Origin: Sphaerisporangium album
Lineage (GTDB): Bacteria > Actinomycetota > Actinomycetes > Streptosporangiales > Streptosporangiaceae
Direction: 5' to 3'
Length of the DNA stretch: 64,000 bases
Assembly: GCF_003323745.1 (NCBI RefSeq)
Contig: NZ_QOIL01000022.1
Location: 62,001-126,000, forward strand
This document shows, one piece after another, positions 43,054-51,445 of this stretch; the first letter of the stretch is position 1, and each line of letters opens with the position of its first letter. A model generated the notes under the pieces. The model was not told the origin of the DNA and searched no databases. It saw nothing but the letters and a program-made list of their open reading frames with translations. A program made the position numbers and the translations under genes.

Positions 43054-45600
43054 ATGAGCTGGCTTCTGCACGACCAGCTCGTGGTACGCACGACAGGATT
43101 CCCCTACGAGGTGCTCGAGGAGATCCGGCTCCCCCGTACCGCCGCCGACATAGACGCGGTCCTGGCCGCCGAACGCGCCGCCGAGGCGCACCGGGACCGG
43201 CTGCTGCGCGAGGTGTTCCCCGAGGCCGTGCGCGCGGCCCGTGACGCCTCCGGTGACGGCGACCCGGCGACGGGACGGCTGCTGAGCAAGCAGCGCGCCG
43301 CGGTGGGCCGCCGCGTCCCGGCGCCCCGGCCCGAGGCCGCCCCCGACCCGGCCCTCGTAGGCCTTCTCCAGGATTGGAACCGGCTCCTGGCCGAGGCCGC
43401 CGAGCTGGCCGCGGGGGCGTCGGCCGAGCATCCCGCCGAGCTGGAGCTGTGCCGCAAGCGCCTCGGGGAGCGCGCGAAGGACCCCGTGCTGCGGGACGCG
43501 GTGCTCCTGCTCAGCCCCGCCTTCCACGAGGGGCTGCGCCGCTACGCCGAGAGCCCCGACGGCAGGGGTGGCCGCGAGAGCCGCCAGATCGAGCGCAGGC
43601 TCGTCACCTACCTGCAACGGCTCGCCGCCAAGAACGAGACCAACAGCCATTTCGGCCCGGTCAACTACGGCACGCTGGACCCGGACCTGCCCGCCGCCGT
43701 CCGGATCGAGCGCGATCCGTCGGTAGTCACCCGCACCGTCTTCGCCTCCGCGCGCCTGGCCGAGGCCGTGTCCGACGGCGTGCGCGCCGACCCGAGGATG
43801 CGCGCCCACCTGCGCCCCCGCCCCTCGGTCGCCCACCGGTTCACCGACGGGCGGGCGGTCAGCGCCCTTACCGGAAAGCCGGTCGCCCTGGACGCCACGG
43901 ACGCGCGGCTGATCGCCCTGTCCGAGACCGGCCTGACCGTCAGGGAGCTGGCCCGCGAACTGGCCGATACGGTCACCCCCGAGGACGACGGGCAGGCCGT
44001 CGCCGGCCGCGTGGACGCCCTGGTCCGCAGGCGCCTGCTCGCCTACGCCCCGCTCGCGGCCCCGGACACCGCCCGGCCGCTGGACGCCGTCGCCGCCTGG
44101 CTGGACGCGCTGCCGGACCCCGACGACGCCGTCCGCGTGTGGCGGGCGACGACCGCCGAGCTCACGGCGCTGGTCGAGGCGTGCGGCGCCGGCTCGCGCG
44201 CGGACGGGGTGACGGCGACGAAGCTGCTGGAGGAGCGCTACGAGGCGCTCACCGGCGAGGCCGCGCGGCGCGGCGCGGGCCGCATGTACGTGGACCGCAC
44301 GCTCGTCTTCGAGGAGTGCCGCGGCGACCTGACCCGGTTCGAGCTGGGCGGACCCGTGGCCGCCCGGGTGGGCGACGGCCTCGTCCCCGTCCTCGACCTG
44401 TGGCGCACGGCCGCGCTGCTGCGCCGCCACGACCAGCAGGTACGCGCCCGGACCGTCCTCGACGCCGTCGCCGCGGAGGCGTCGGTCCCGCTGCTCACCT
44501 ACCTGCGCGCGTCGGCGGAGCACCGGCCCGCCGCCCAGACGTCCGCGGACGAGGGCACGGCGCTGGCCCGCTTCGAGGGCCTGGTCCGCGGGCTGCTTGA
44601 GGGCCGCGAGAGCGAGGCCCGGGTGGACCTGCGCGGCGAGGAGGTCGCCGCCCTGGCCGCCCGCGCGCGTACGGAGTTCGTGGACGTCGCCGTGCCCGGC
44701 GCCGACTCCCCCGCGTTCACCTCCGTCGACCTGCTCATCGCGGCACGCGACGAGCACGCGCCGGCCGAGGGCGACTTCCAGATCGTCGTCGGCGAGGGGC
44801 ACGCCCCGGCGCTGCTGTCGGTGTTCCCGACCGACCACTTCCGCCGCGAGGAGGGCAGGCCTGACCGCATCGCCGCGCTGATGGACAACGTGTTCGCCGA
44901 CGCGGGCGTACGCGTGGCCCAGGTGGTGATCGGGCGCGGTACGAAGATCTTCCCGTACCGGGTGGCGGACATCCTGGTCGAGCTGCGCCCGCACCTGCCC
45001 CGGGCGGGCGAGGCGGTCCCGGCCGCCGCGCTCCGCGTGCTCCGCGACGGCGCGGGGGTGGCGCTGCACGACGACGACGGCCCGCTGCTGCTGCACCCGC
45101 AGCTCAAGCGCGCCCCCGGGTTCGACCCGCTGGCCGCGTTCACGCTGCCCGCCGTCGAGGACCACCCGTTCCTGCTGCCGGGCCACACGCCCCGGCTTAC
45201 CGTGGACGGCGTCGTTTACCAGCGGGAACGCTGGCAGGAGCCGGGCCTGCCGTGGGACGCGTCGCTCAGCGGCTGGCCCTTGCTGAGGGCGGCACGCGAG
45301 TGGCGGCACCGCGCCGGGATGCCCGAGCAGGTCTACTACCGGACTCCCGAGGAGCCCAAGCCGCTGCTTCTGGACTTCACCAGCCGCCATCTGATCGAGG
45401 TGTTCCACCGCCACGTCGCCCGCAGCACGGGCCCCGTGACGGTCACCGAAATGCTCCCGTCCCCCGACGGCATCTGGCTCCCGGCCCCCGACGGCCGCCA
45501 CACCTTCGAACTCCGCGCCTTCGCCATCCACCCGGGCGAGAAGGCGACGACGCCCTCCGGCCCCGGCTGGCGGATCGACCGCGGCCACGCCCCTCGCTGA
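43054..45600 (+). CDS. LanB-like protein 6 (putative peptide aminoacyl-tRNA ligase)
   Basis: 848 residues. Motifs: WLLHDQLVVRTTGFPYEVLE at the N terminus, TYLQRLAAKNETNSHFGPVNYG near 195, AARRGAGRMYVDRTLVFEE near 405, GRGTKIFPYRVADILVE, HTPRLTVDGVVYQRERWQE and TEMLPSPDGIWLPAPDGRHTFELR near the end, followed by a 25-residue tail absent from the others. The central FFGP is HFGP here. It is the last gene of the rightward operon. Like the other copies it lacks a visible elimination domain, so tRNA-dependent amino acid addition rather than dehydration is favoured. Confidence 0.85.
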   Translation: MSWLLHDQLVVRTTGFPYEVLEEIRLPRTAADIDAVLAAERAAEAHRDRLLREVFPEAVRAARDASGDGDPATGRLLSKQRAAVGRRVPAPRPEAAPDPALVGLLQDWNRLLAEAAELAAGASAEHPAELELCRKRLGERAKDPVLRDAVLLLSPAFHEGLRRYAESPDGRGGRESRQIERRLVTYLQRLAAKNETNSHFGPVNYGTLDPDLPAAVRIERDPSVVTRTVFASARLAEAVSDGVRADPRMRAHLRPRPSVAHRFTDGRAVSALTGKPVALDATDARLIALSETGLTVRELARELADTVTPEDDGQAVAGRVDALVRRRLLAYAPLAAPDTARPLDAVAAWLDALPDPDDAVRVWRATTAELTALVEACGAGSRADGVTATKLLEERYEALTGEAARRGAGRMYVDRTLVFEECRGDLTRFELGGPVAARVGDGLVPVLDLWRTAALLRRHDQQVRARTVLDAVAAEASVPLLTYLRASAEHRPAAQTSADEGTALARFEGLVRGLLEGRESEARVDLRGEEVAALAARARTEFVDVAVPGADSPAFTSVDLLIAARDEHAPAEGDFQIVVGEGHAPALLSVFPTDHFRREEGRPDRIAALMDNVFADAGVRVAQVVIGRGTKIFPYRVADILVELRPHLPRAGEAVPAAALRVLRDGAGVALHDDDGPLLLHPQLKRAPGFDPLAAFTLPAVEDHPFLLPGHTPRLTVDGVVYQRERWQEPGLPWDASLSGWPLLRAAREWRHRAGMPEQVYYRTPEEPKPLLLDFTSRHLIEVFHRHVARSTGPVTVTEMLPSPDGIWLPAPDGRHTFELRAFAIHPGEKATTPSGPGWRIDRGHAPR

Positions 45601-45626
45601 CCGGTTCCTCCCTAGGCGGAAACGTC

Positions 45627-45666
45627 TCGCGTCAGGCCACCTTGACGTCAAGGTGGCCTGACGCGA
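45627..45666. promoter_or_regulatory. perfect 40-bp palindrome
   Basis: A perfect inverted repeat with no spacer, centred on CCACCTTGACGTCAAGGTGG, lies 26 bases after the stop of LanB-like protein 6 and ten bases before the ATG of the next gene. It could form a long terminator hairpin for the rightward operon or be an operator for the 45677 gene; the TTGACGTCAA centre resembles MerR-type operators. No T tract follows. Confidence 0.75.
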
Positions 45667-45676
45667 CACTCGGGAC

Positions 45677-46162
45677 ATGGCTACTCCTGACGACCTTGAG
45701 AAGCGATTCACGCTCCTGACAGCCACCGCGCGGTACGACAACCTCCGCGCCCGCGAGGCGCTCGCGTCCTGGGCGCGGGACGAGTCCGGCGAAGCCGATC
45801 CGTACGCGCCACCTCCCCTCACGAAGGAGGAGGCACTGGAGGCGCTCGCGCTCGGAGAGGTGATCGCGCGGAAGGCCGCGTACGGGCGGCAGCTCGCCGT
45901 GCGGTCGGCACGGGCGGCGGGAGCGTCCTGGTCACAGATCGGGGCGGCCCTCGGGACGAGCAAGCAGGCCGCCTGGGAGGCGCACAGCCGATGGATCGAC
46001 GACCAGGCCGAACGCCATCGCCGTGACGGCTACTCCGGCATGGACGAGCGGTACACCGCGGCCGCGCGCGTCCTCGCCGGCAAGCCCGAAACCGACTCCA
46101 ACGTGGACCTGAACGGTCGCCATGCCCACGCCCCACACCGCGACACCGACCGCGAGGAATAG
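45677..46162 (+). CDS. small protein with sigma-like helix-turn-helix
   Basis: 161 residues. GASWSQIGAALGTSKQAAWEAHSRW (about 92-116) reads as a helix-turn-helix of the sigma-70 region 4/transposase type. The N-terminal 60 residues are helical and acidic, and the end is His/Asp-rich and probably disordered. The ribosome binding site is weak and the 40-bp palindrome sits directly upstream, which suggests control by that site. It may be the regulator for the scaffold cluster or an unrelated DNA-binding protein. Confidence 0.65.
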   Translation: MATPDDLEKRFTLLTATARYDNLRAREALASWARDESGEADPYAPPPLTKEEALEALALGEVIARKAAYGRQLAVRSARAAGASWSQIGAALGTSKQAAWEAHSRWIDDQAERHRRDGYSGMDERYTAAARVLAGKPETDSNVDLNGRHAHAPHRDTDREE

Positions 46163-46742
46163 CCACGAAGGAAGACCCTTCGGGAGGAGGCATCGTAATC
46201 GAAGACGGTCGACGATCGCGCCCCTTCCGCGTCGACATTGCGGCGCCTGAAAACCGACGTACGGCGCCCAGGACGACGACCGAGGGCACGTGATCACCGG
46301 GAGCTCGACGTCAATGATGGCGGGCATGTCGCCGGCCTCCACCTCACCACCTTGCGACGGAGGAACCGCACCTGTTCACCGAGGATGTCCGCGTGTTCCC
46401 GGCCGCTTCTAGTGTGCCCGCCCTCCTACGCCCTCGCGGTACGCACCTGCACCGTGGGTGGCATGGCCGAGAGCCGGATCAACAATCCTTTTTGGGGCAA
46501 ATAGCCCCAATCATCCCCTCAATGAGGGGATGACACCCGGCGCTCCACCGATTACTACGCCAACGCCGCCAAGACGCTATCTGTTCACCCCGAAACCGGC
46601 CGTCCTATATTGCAGTTAGGAAGGCGCACATATCGAACGGGAGCCGCTTACCTATACTGGAGACTCCGCAGGAGATGGCAGTAGGGTTGATGCTCCCGAC
46701 CACGGTGCTCGGTCACCATTCCATACGTCGAAAGGCGAACAG
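46163..46742. other. gap with tandem hairpins
   Basis: The 580-base gap contains two adjacent hairpins: TTGGGGC-AAATA-GCCCCAA at 46492-46510 and TCATCCCCTCA-A-TGAGGGGATGA at 46511-46533. The local base composition is less G+C-rich than the flanking genes. Short open frames here lack support. The hairpins may end the upstream transcript or be a regulatory site for the NB-ARC gene. Confidence 0.5.
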
Positions 46743-49049
46743 GTGCGTCGGCGTCACACATGGGTGACCTTCGCCTCCGTCATAGCGATCCTCCTTCTTC
46801 CCATCACGACGAACGTGGCGGCGAACAGCCTTCCCGACGCATGGCGGTCCATTCTCTGGATTTCCTGGCCGATCTCGCTGCTCCTGGCCGTCCCGGTGTT
46901 CGCGCTGGAGATGAAAGCGCGTCGCCGCTCCTCCGACAGCGCCGTCCCCTACCATGCCGCTCCCCCCAAGGAGATCGAGAAGGAAATATGGAACATTCCA
47001 TCGCCGGTGCGGCATTTCAGCAACAGGAAACAGGACTTCGAGCGGATCGGAAGCCTGCTGATGCGTGGCGCCGGAAGAACGCTGCTCATCCACGGGATGG
47101 GGGGAATCGGCAAGACACAGATGGCCCTGGAGTACGCCCGGCGGCAACGCCCAGACGCGACCATGGGCTGGTTCGTCCCGTCCCGGAGCCGCGTGGCCAT
47201 CATGACGGCCCTGACGGATCTCGGCAGGCGCCTCGGAATCGACACCTCCAACCAGGAGGCCACGTCGATGCTGGTGGTCGAGTACCTCAACGAGCATACG
47301 GGCTGGCTCCTTGTCTTCGATGACGCCCACGACGTCAAGGACCTCTCCGGGCTGCTCCCCATCACCGAGAAGGGCAAGGTCCTGATCACGTCCAGGAACC
47401 CCCAGTTCGAGCAACTCGCCGAGGCACTGCTCCTGGAGCCGTTTCCGGACGAGGACGCGGCCAAGTTCCTGAAGGGCCGCAGCGGCGACTTCAGTGACCT
47501 CTTCGCGCGGCGGCTGGCCACGAACCTGGCGGGGCTGCCTCTGGCACTGGAGCAGGCCGGAGCCTACTGTCGGGATACGGGCATTGGCCTGGACGAGTAC
47601 CTCCACCGCTTCCAGGTGAACAAGGGGAAACTTCTGGACCGGGGAACCTCGGGCGATCGGCTCGGAGTCGAGGCGACGTTCAGGCTGTCCTTCGACCGAG
47701 CCGCGGAGCTGAACCTCGCCGCGTCCCAGTGGTTGCGACTGTGCTCGTTCATGGCGCCGGCGGACATACCCCGGGATCTGCTGGCCGGTTCATCCGACCT
47801 GCTACCTCGCCCGCTCGCGCGAGCCGTCCTCGACGACCTCGCCTTCGACGAGGTCGTCTCGGCGTTGCGCCAGACCTCGCTCATCACCTCAGCGGCGCCA
47901 AGTCACCTGCGCATCCACCAGCTCGTCTCCGACATCATGCGAGACCATGTGGCACGCCGTCGCGACGTGTGGCGGCGGACGACGCGCCTACTGCTCGGCG
48001 TGGTCCGCTGGCCGAGGGCGGATCCGGCCGCCCATTGGTCGCCGGGCCGCTGGACCAAGACCGGCCTGGCCGTCCTAGCACGCAATCTCCCTTTGGAAGA
48101 TCCCCGTGATCACGAGAGCTGGACCAGAGCGTCATCCCTGCTTCCACACCTGCAGGCCCTGCTCGAAGGGCTCGACGAACTCGATGCTCCCCTGAACGCG
48201 GCAGAGATCAGGACCTTCTCGGGAGTCGAGGCCGAGATCGGCATACGCATGTTCCGCAGAGGTGATTACCTGGTCGGCGAGCATTTGTGCCGGCACGCGT
48301 TCGACATGTGCCGCCAGAAGCTCGCCAAAGACGACGCGCACACGCAGCTCATCATGAACTATCTGGCGATGACGCTGCACGGTTTGGGACGTCTCGAAGA
48401 GGCACGGGACCTCTACGACGAGATCGTGCCCCTCAGGACGGCCAAGCTCGGGCCCGACCACCCCGACACGCTGAAGGCGATGAACGACCTCGGCGGCGTC
48501 ATGATGGACCTCGAAGCCGGACTCGGGCGGGCTCAGGAACTGTACGAGCATGTACTCGCCGTATACACCCGAGTCCTCGGCGAACGTCACATATCCACGA
48601 TCATCGCCACGAACAACCTGGGAAAGGTCCTGCGCAGAAGGGGAGATCTCGAAGGCGCGCTTCGCCTGGCCGAGAAGTCCGTGCGGTTGGGAACCGCTGC
48701 CCTGGGTCCCGACCATCCCGATGTGTTCGTATGGACGAACAATCTGGGAGAAGTCCACCGGCTCCTCGGTGATCTCGCCACCGGGCGGAGCATTCATGAG
48801 GACAACCTGGAGCGGCGAACCCGCGTCCTGGGCGCCACGCATCCGGCAACGTTGATCTCGACGAACAACCTGGCCCGCATATTGCTCCAGCAAGGCGACG
48901 TGACGGAGGCGGAACGGCTGTACGGCCTCTCGCTGGAGTTGTCCTCGCGGTATGTGGGCAGCGACAGTCCCACCGCGAAGGCCGCGAGAAACGGCCTGCT
49001 GGCGACGGCCACAGCGCGTGAGGCCTCCGAGGAGGGGCCGGCGCCATGA
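46743..49049 (+). CDS. NB-ARC ATPase with kinesin-light-chain-type TPRs and two N-terminal TM segments
   Basis: 768 residues, GTG start. Two hydrophobic N-terminal segments (FASVIAILLLPITTNV and ILWISWPISLLLAVPVFAL) anchor it in the membrane. A P-loop GMGGIGKT near 119, a Walker B-like LLVFDDAHD near 190 and the GLPLAL motif near 265 define an NB-ARC domain of the STAND class. From about 540 on, repeats such as HTQLIMNYLAMTLHGLGRLEEARDLYDEIV and TNNLGKVLRRRGDLEGALRLAEKSV are TPRs of the kinesin light-chain type. Such proteins are signalling or defence ATPases whose repeats sense a ligand. Nothing nearby shows its effector. Confidence 0.84.
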   Translation: MRRRHTWVTFASVIAILLLPITTNVAANSLPDAWRSILWISWPISLLLAVPVFALEMKARRRSSDSAVPYHAAPPKEIEKEIWNIPSPVRHFSNRKQDFERIGSLLMRGAGRTLLIHGMGGIGKTQMALEYARRQRPDATMGWFVPSRSRVAIMTALTDLGRRLGIDTSNQEATSMLVVEYLNEHTGWLLVFDDAHDVKDLSGLLPITEKGKVLITSRNPQFEQLAEALLLEPFPDEDAAKFLKGRSGDFSDLFARRLATNLAGLPLALEQAGAYCRDTGIGLDEYLHRFQVNKGKLLDRGTSGDRLGVEATFRLSFDRAAELNLAASQWLRLCSFMAPADIPRDLLAGSSDLLPRPLARAVLDDLAFDEVVSALRQTSLITSAAPSHLRIHQLVSDIMRDHVARRRDVWRRTTRLLLGVVRWPRADPAAHWSPGRWTKTGLAVLARNLPLEDPRDHESWTRASSLLPHLQALLEGLDELDAPLNAAEIRTFSGVEAEIGIRMFRRGDYLVGEHLCRHAFDMCRQKLAKDDAHTQLIMNYLAMTLHGLGRLEEARDLYDEIVPLRTAKLGPDHPDTLKAMNDLGGVMMDLEAGLGRAQELYEHVLAVYTRVLGERHISTIIATNNLGKVLRRRGDLEGALRLAEKSVRLGTAALGPDHPDVFVWTNNLGEVHRLLGDLATGRSIHEDNLERRTRVLGATHPATLISTNNLARILLQQGDVTEAERLYGLSLELSSRYVGSDSPTAKAARNGLLATATAREASEEGPAP

Positions 49050-49104
49050 GCGTGAGGCGAGGGCGACGCGCTGTTCTGGTTGCCACCGCCCTCTGGCCGC
49101 ATGG

Positions 49105-49839
49105 TCACATGCGATTAGCCAGGTGGCGTGGTGCCGCGGAGAAGACTTTGTGGGTCACAGTCGTGAAGAGGGCGGTCACATCGGTGACGAAGACCTTCGC
49201 CGGGACGCCGAGGCGGCGCAGCGCGGGGCCGTGGTCGAGGGCGACGACCGCGCAGACGCCGAGCGTGAGCACCCACCAACCGTAGCGGACGACCGCCCGC
49301 GCCGGCCGGGGCAGGTCACGGAAGCCGTCGCGCAGCCGGTCGCAGTGGAAGGGGACGTGCCGCCGCTCGTCGTCGAAGATCCGGCCCGCGACCTCCGCGG
49401 TGAGCCGATCGCCGCTCCCGTCGCGCAGCGCCCGGTAGTAGCGCAGGGCGACGACCTCGGCGATCATGAGCACCATCAGTTCGAGCCGGAGCCCCAGCAT
49501 GCGGCGCAACCGGACGAAGACCGCGTCGCTCCAGTGCCCGCTGATGATCGGCGCGCCGGCGGCGGCCAGCAGGCGCGCGAGCAGCCGCGCGTGATCACGC
49601 TCCTCGGCGACGAACAGGCGCACCGCCCGCGTGTAGCGGTCGTCGCCGGCCGCGACCGCCTTGGCGACTAGGTTGGCGCCGTCGCCGTCCTCGCCGACCT
49701 GGAAGCGTTGCAGGCTGCGCAGCACCGAGCCGTGCAGGCGCGCGCCCGCCGTCCAGTCAGGATCGCCGCGCAGTTCGCGCCGCCGCGCCTCGGCCTCGAA
49801 GTCGCGCAGCCAGTCGTCGAAATCATGCCTGTCCGCCAT
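49105..49839 (-). CDS. ferritin-like (di-iron fold) protein
   Basis: 244 residues from the ATG at 49839. Two carboxylate/His helices, FVAEERDHARLLARLL and FDDERRHVPFHCDRL, form the ExxH pairs of a ferritin-like four-helix bundle. Long Arg-rich helices and a hydrophobic segment (YGWWVLTLGVCAVVALD) follow, so it may associate with membrane. It is probably an iron/oxygen enzyme or oxidative-stress protein; no substrate evident. It faces away from the NB-ARC gene, with a 55-base convergent gap. Confidence 0.72.
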   Translation of the reverse strand: MADRHDFDDWLRDFEAEARRRELRGDPDWTAGARLHGSVLRSLQRFQVGEDGDGANLVAKAVAAGDDRYTRAVRLFVAEERDHARLLARLLAAAGAPIISGHWSDAVFVRLRRMLGLRLELMVLMIAEVVALRYYRALRDGSGDRLTAEVAGRIFDDERRHVPFHCDRLRDGFRDLPRPARAVVRYGWWVLTLGVCAVVALDHGPALRRLGVPAKVFVTDVTALFTTVTHKVFSAAPRHLANRM

Positions 49840-49923
49840 GTCAGCGAACGTACGGGGCGCCTGTGCAGAAACAGCGCAGCCGTTGTGGGGGCTTTGCCGG
49901 AGCCTTGTGCGAGTACGCCGCGC

Positions 49924-50037
49924 CGCGACGCTCACCGGCCCGCGACGCTCACCGGCCCGCGACGGCACGGTCCCGACGGCCGCGCCGCGGAGAAGAGGCC
50001 CCGCCGAGGAGAAACGGCCGCGAGCGGAGAAACGGCC
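49924..50037. repeat. short tandem repeats between two genes
   Basis: CGCGACGCTCACCGGCC is repeated 2.4 times with a 17-base period (49924-49965), and GGAGAAACGGCC recurs with an 18-base period near 50008-50037, both in the gap upstream of the ferritin-like gene. They look like slippage-derived minisatellites. Confidence 0.65.
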
Positions 50038-50054
50038 ATGGCGCGGAGGACCCG

Positions 50055-50597
50055 TCAGCCGGGGAAGCGGATGTACTCGGCCGGGACGTGCCCGGCCAGC
50101 CACACCCCGTTGGCGCTGACCCGGAACTCGTGTCCCGCCGCGTGCATCGCCCCCGAGTCCACGACCAGCACCACGGGCCTGCCGCGCCGGGCTCCCACGC
50201 GGGTGGCGGTCTCGCGGTCCGGCGACAGGTGGACGTCGTGGCGGCTCATCGGCTTGAGTCCCTCGGTGCGGATCGCGTCGAGGCTGCCCGCGACGGTGCC
50301 GTGGTACAGCAGCGCGGGCGGCGTCGTGACGGGAAGGGCGAGGTCGACCAGCACGGAGTGGCCCTGGCTGGCGCGGATGCGGTCCCCGTCGATGGCGTAC
50401 CGCCACTTGTCGTTGGCGGCGACGACCCGTTCCAGTTCGTCGCGCGAGATCGGGAAGCCGTGGGCGGCGGCGGCCGCGAGCAGCGTGTCGACGGGCACCC
50501 AGCCGTGGGCGTCCAGCTCGATCCCGATGCGCTCGGGCGCGTGCCGCAGGTGTTTGGACAGGTATTTGGAGACCCTCACCAGCCGCCGCTCGTCCAT
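50055..50597 (-). CDS. kptA: RNA 2'-phosphotransferase, KptA/Tpt1 family
   Basis: 180 residues from the ATG at 50597, with GGGAGG five bases upstream. VRVSKYLSKHLRHAPE, KWRYAIDGDRIRASQGHS, LLYHGTV, PMSRHDVHLSPD and FRVSANGVWLAGHVPAEYI are the family blocks, including the Arg, His and Asn residues used to bind NAD+ and 2'-phospho-RNA. The enzyme transfers a 2'-phosphate from RNA to NAD+. In bacteria it has no universal role and is thought to take part in RNA repair or NAD-linked RNA/DNA modification. It lies next to the apoprotein gene, but a link to enediyne protection is only speculation. Confidence 0.88.
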   Translation of the reverse strand: MDERRLVRVSKYLSKHLRHAPERIGIELDAHGWVPVDTLLAAAAAHGFPISRDELERVVAANDKWRYAIDGDRIRASQGHSVLVDLALPVTTPPALLYHGTVAGSLDAIRTEGLKPMSRHDVHLSPDRETATRVGARRGRPVVLVVDSGAMHAAGHEFRVSANGVWLAGHVPAEYIRFPG

Positions 50598-50892
50598 CAG
50601 GGCCTCCCTCGAAGCCGCCGCCGCGCGGGTGCGGTTCCCGGCGGCCACGCCCGTCCGCCCGGCGGAGTGTGCTCCCCAGGCGCGTGACCGTCTTTCCGGT
50701 GGGTCTTGACAAGAGGTTGACAGGTATATTCACAGTGGATTGTCCGAGACTGTGAAATGGCCCCCGCACCCGCCCCCCACGACGCCCGCCGAAAGATCAC
50801 CGTACACCAGCATAAACGCGGGGATTCCCCGGCGCATTCCATATTCCTGGGTTCCTGGGTTCCCGGCTCCGGCCCGCCCCCGGACATGACGA

Positions 50893-50952
50893 GGCCGTGC
50901 CGGGCGCGCCGCCTCCCCCGCCACTATGAGGGATGGCGCGCCCGGCACGGCC
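50893..50952 (-). terminator. 18-bp stem hairpin
   Basis: A perfect 18-bp inverted repeat (GGCCGTGCCGGGCGCGCC and its complement) flanks a 24-base loop, about 80 bases after the apoprotein stop. It is probably a back-up terminator. Confidence 0.6.
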
Positions 50953-50965
50953 GGACCAGGTCACC

Positions 50966-50989
50966 GCCGGCCGCGCTGGGGCGGCCGGC
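50966..50989 (-). terminator. terminator of the apoprotein gene
   Basis: A perfect 9-bp stem (GCCGGCCGC / GCGGCCGGC) with a six-base loop begins 43 bases after the apoprotein stop at 51032. Confidence 0.6.
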
Positions 50990-51031
50990 GGCGGGCGGAC
51001 TCCTCGCGGGTCAGGCGAAGGAGAGCGCGAC

Positions 51032-51445
51032 CTACCCGAGGACCAGGTCGTTGTTGCCGGCCCCGAGGTAGCAGCCGTCAACCTTGCAGTTCACCTTGCC
51101 CACGGGCACGCCCTCGTAGGTCACCGCGTCGAAGGAGGCGCGCACGGTCAACGGGAACGTCGCGGCGCCACCGGCGTCGGTGGTGAAAGTGGTGCCGGTC
51201 CCGGCGTCACAGGCGAGCACACCGGCGGCCAGGTGGGCGTACTCGGCGATGCTGTAGGCCGTGTTGGCGGCCGCGCCGGTGACGGTCACGGTGACCACGG
51301 AGCCGTCGCTGAGCCCCGTGGTGGGCGCCGCGGTGAACGACGGCGCGGCGGCCGCGTGGGCGCCGGGCTGCACGGCGGCGGCCACTCCGAACACCAGGGC
51401 GGCGCCGACACCGAGCTTGGCGAGAATTCCGGCCTTGTTCCTCAT
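51032..51445 (-). CDS. neocarzinostatin-family apoprotein (secreted enediyne-binding protein)
   Basis: 137 residues. A Sec signal peptide (MRNKAGILAKLGVGAALVFGV..., cleavage near AHA-AAAP) precedes a mature domain of about 106 residues that follows neocarzinostatin apoprotein: APSFTAAPTTGLSDGSVVTVTV, NTAYSIAEYAHLAAGVLACD, FPLTVRASFDAVTYEGVPVGKVNC and the C-terminal glycine-rich end. Members bind and stabilise 9-membered enediyne chromophores outside the cell. The second disulfide pair is present (CKVDGC), but the first Cys of the other pair, QCAW in neocarzinostatin, is EYAH here, so that disulfide cannot form and Cys in VLACD is unpaired. RBS AAGGAG lies six bases before the ATG. It is a stand-alone gene 42 kb from pksE. 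Confidence 0.9.
   Translation of the reverse strand: MRNKAGILAKLGVGAALVFGVAAAVQPGAHAAAAPSFTAAPTTGLSDGSVVTVTVTGAAANTAYSIAEYAHLAAGVLACDAGTGTTFTTDAGGAATFPLTVRASFDAVTYEGVPVGKVNCKVDGCYLGAGNNDLVLG

Larger units (their letters stand above)
50598..51031. other. gap between apoprotein and kptA genes
   Basis: Beyond the two terminator hairpins noted separately, it has an inverted repeat TTCACAG-14-CTGTGAA at 50729-50756 and two TTGACA boxes at 50706 and 50717 without a matching -10. These may form the control region of kptA. No gene is supportable. Confidence 0.5.

Noticed and set aside
20194-45600. Class I lanthipeptide cluster
   Set aside because: LanB-like proteins suggested it, but the only convincing precursor has no Ser, Thr or Cys, there is no LanC cyclase, and no elimination domain is visible.
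42445-45963. Open frame of 1172 codons on the minus strand
   Set aside because: Antisense shadow of LanB-like protein 6, with no family motif and no ribosome binding site.
46238-46504. 88-codon frame in the gap before the NB-ARC gene
   Set aside because: Codon use is unlike neighbouring genes, no ribosome binding site, and it overlaps the hairpin region.
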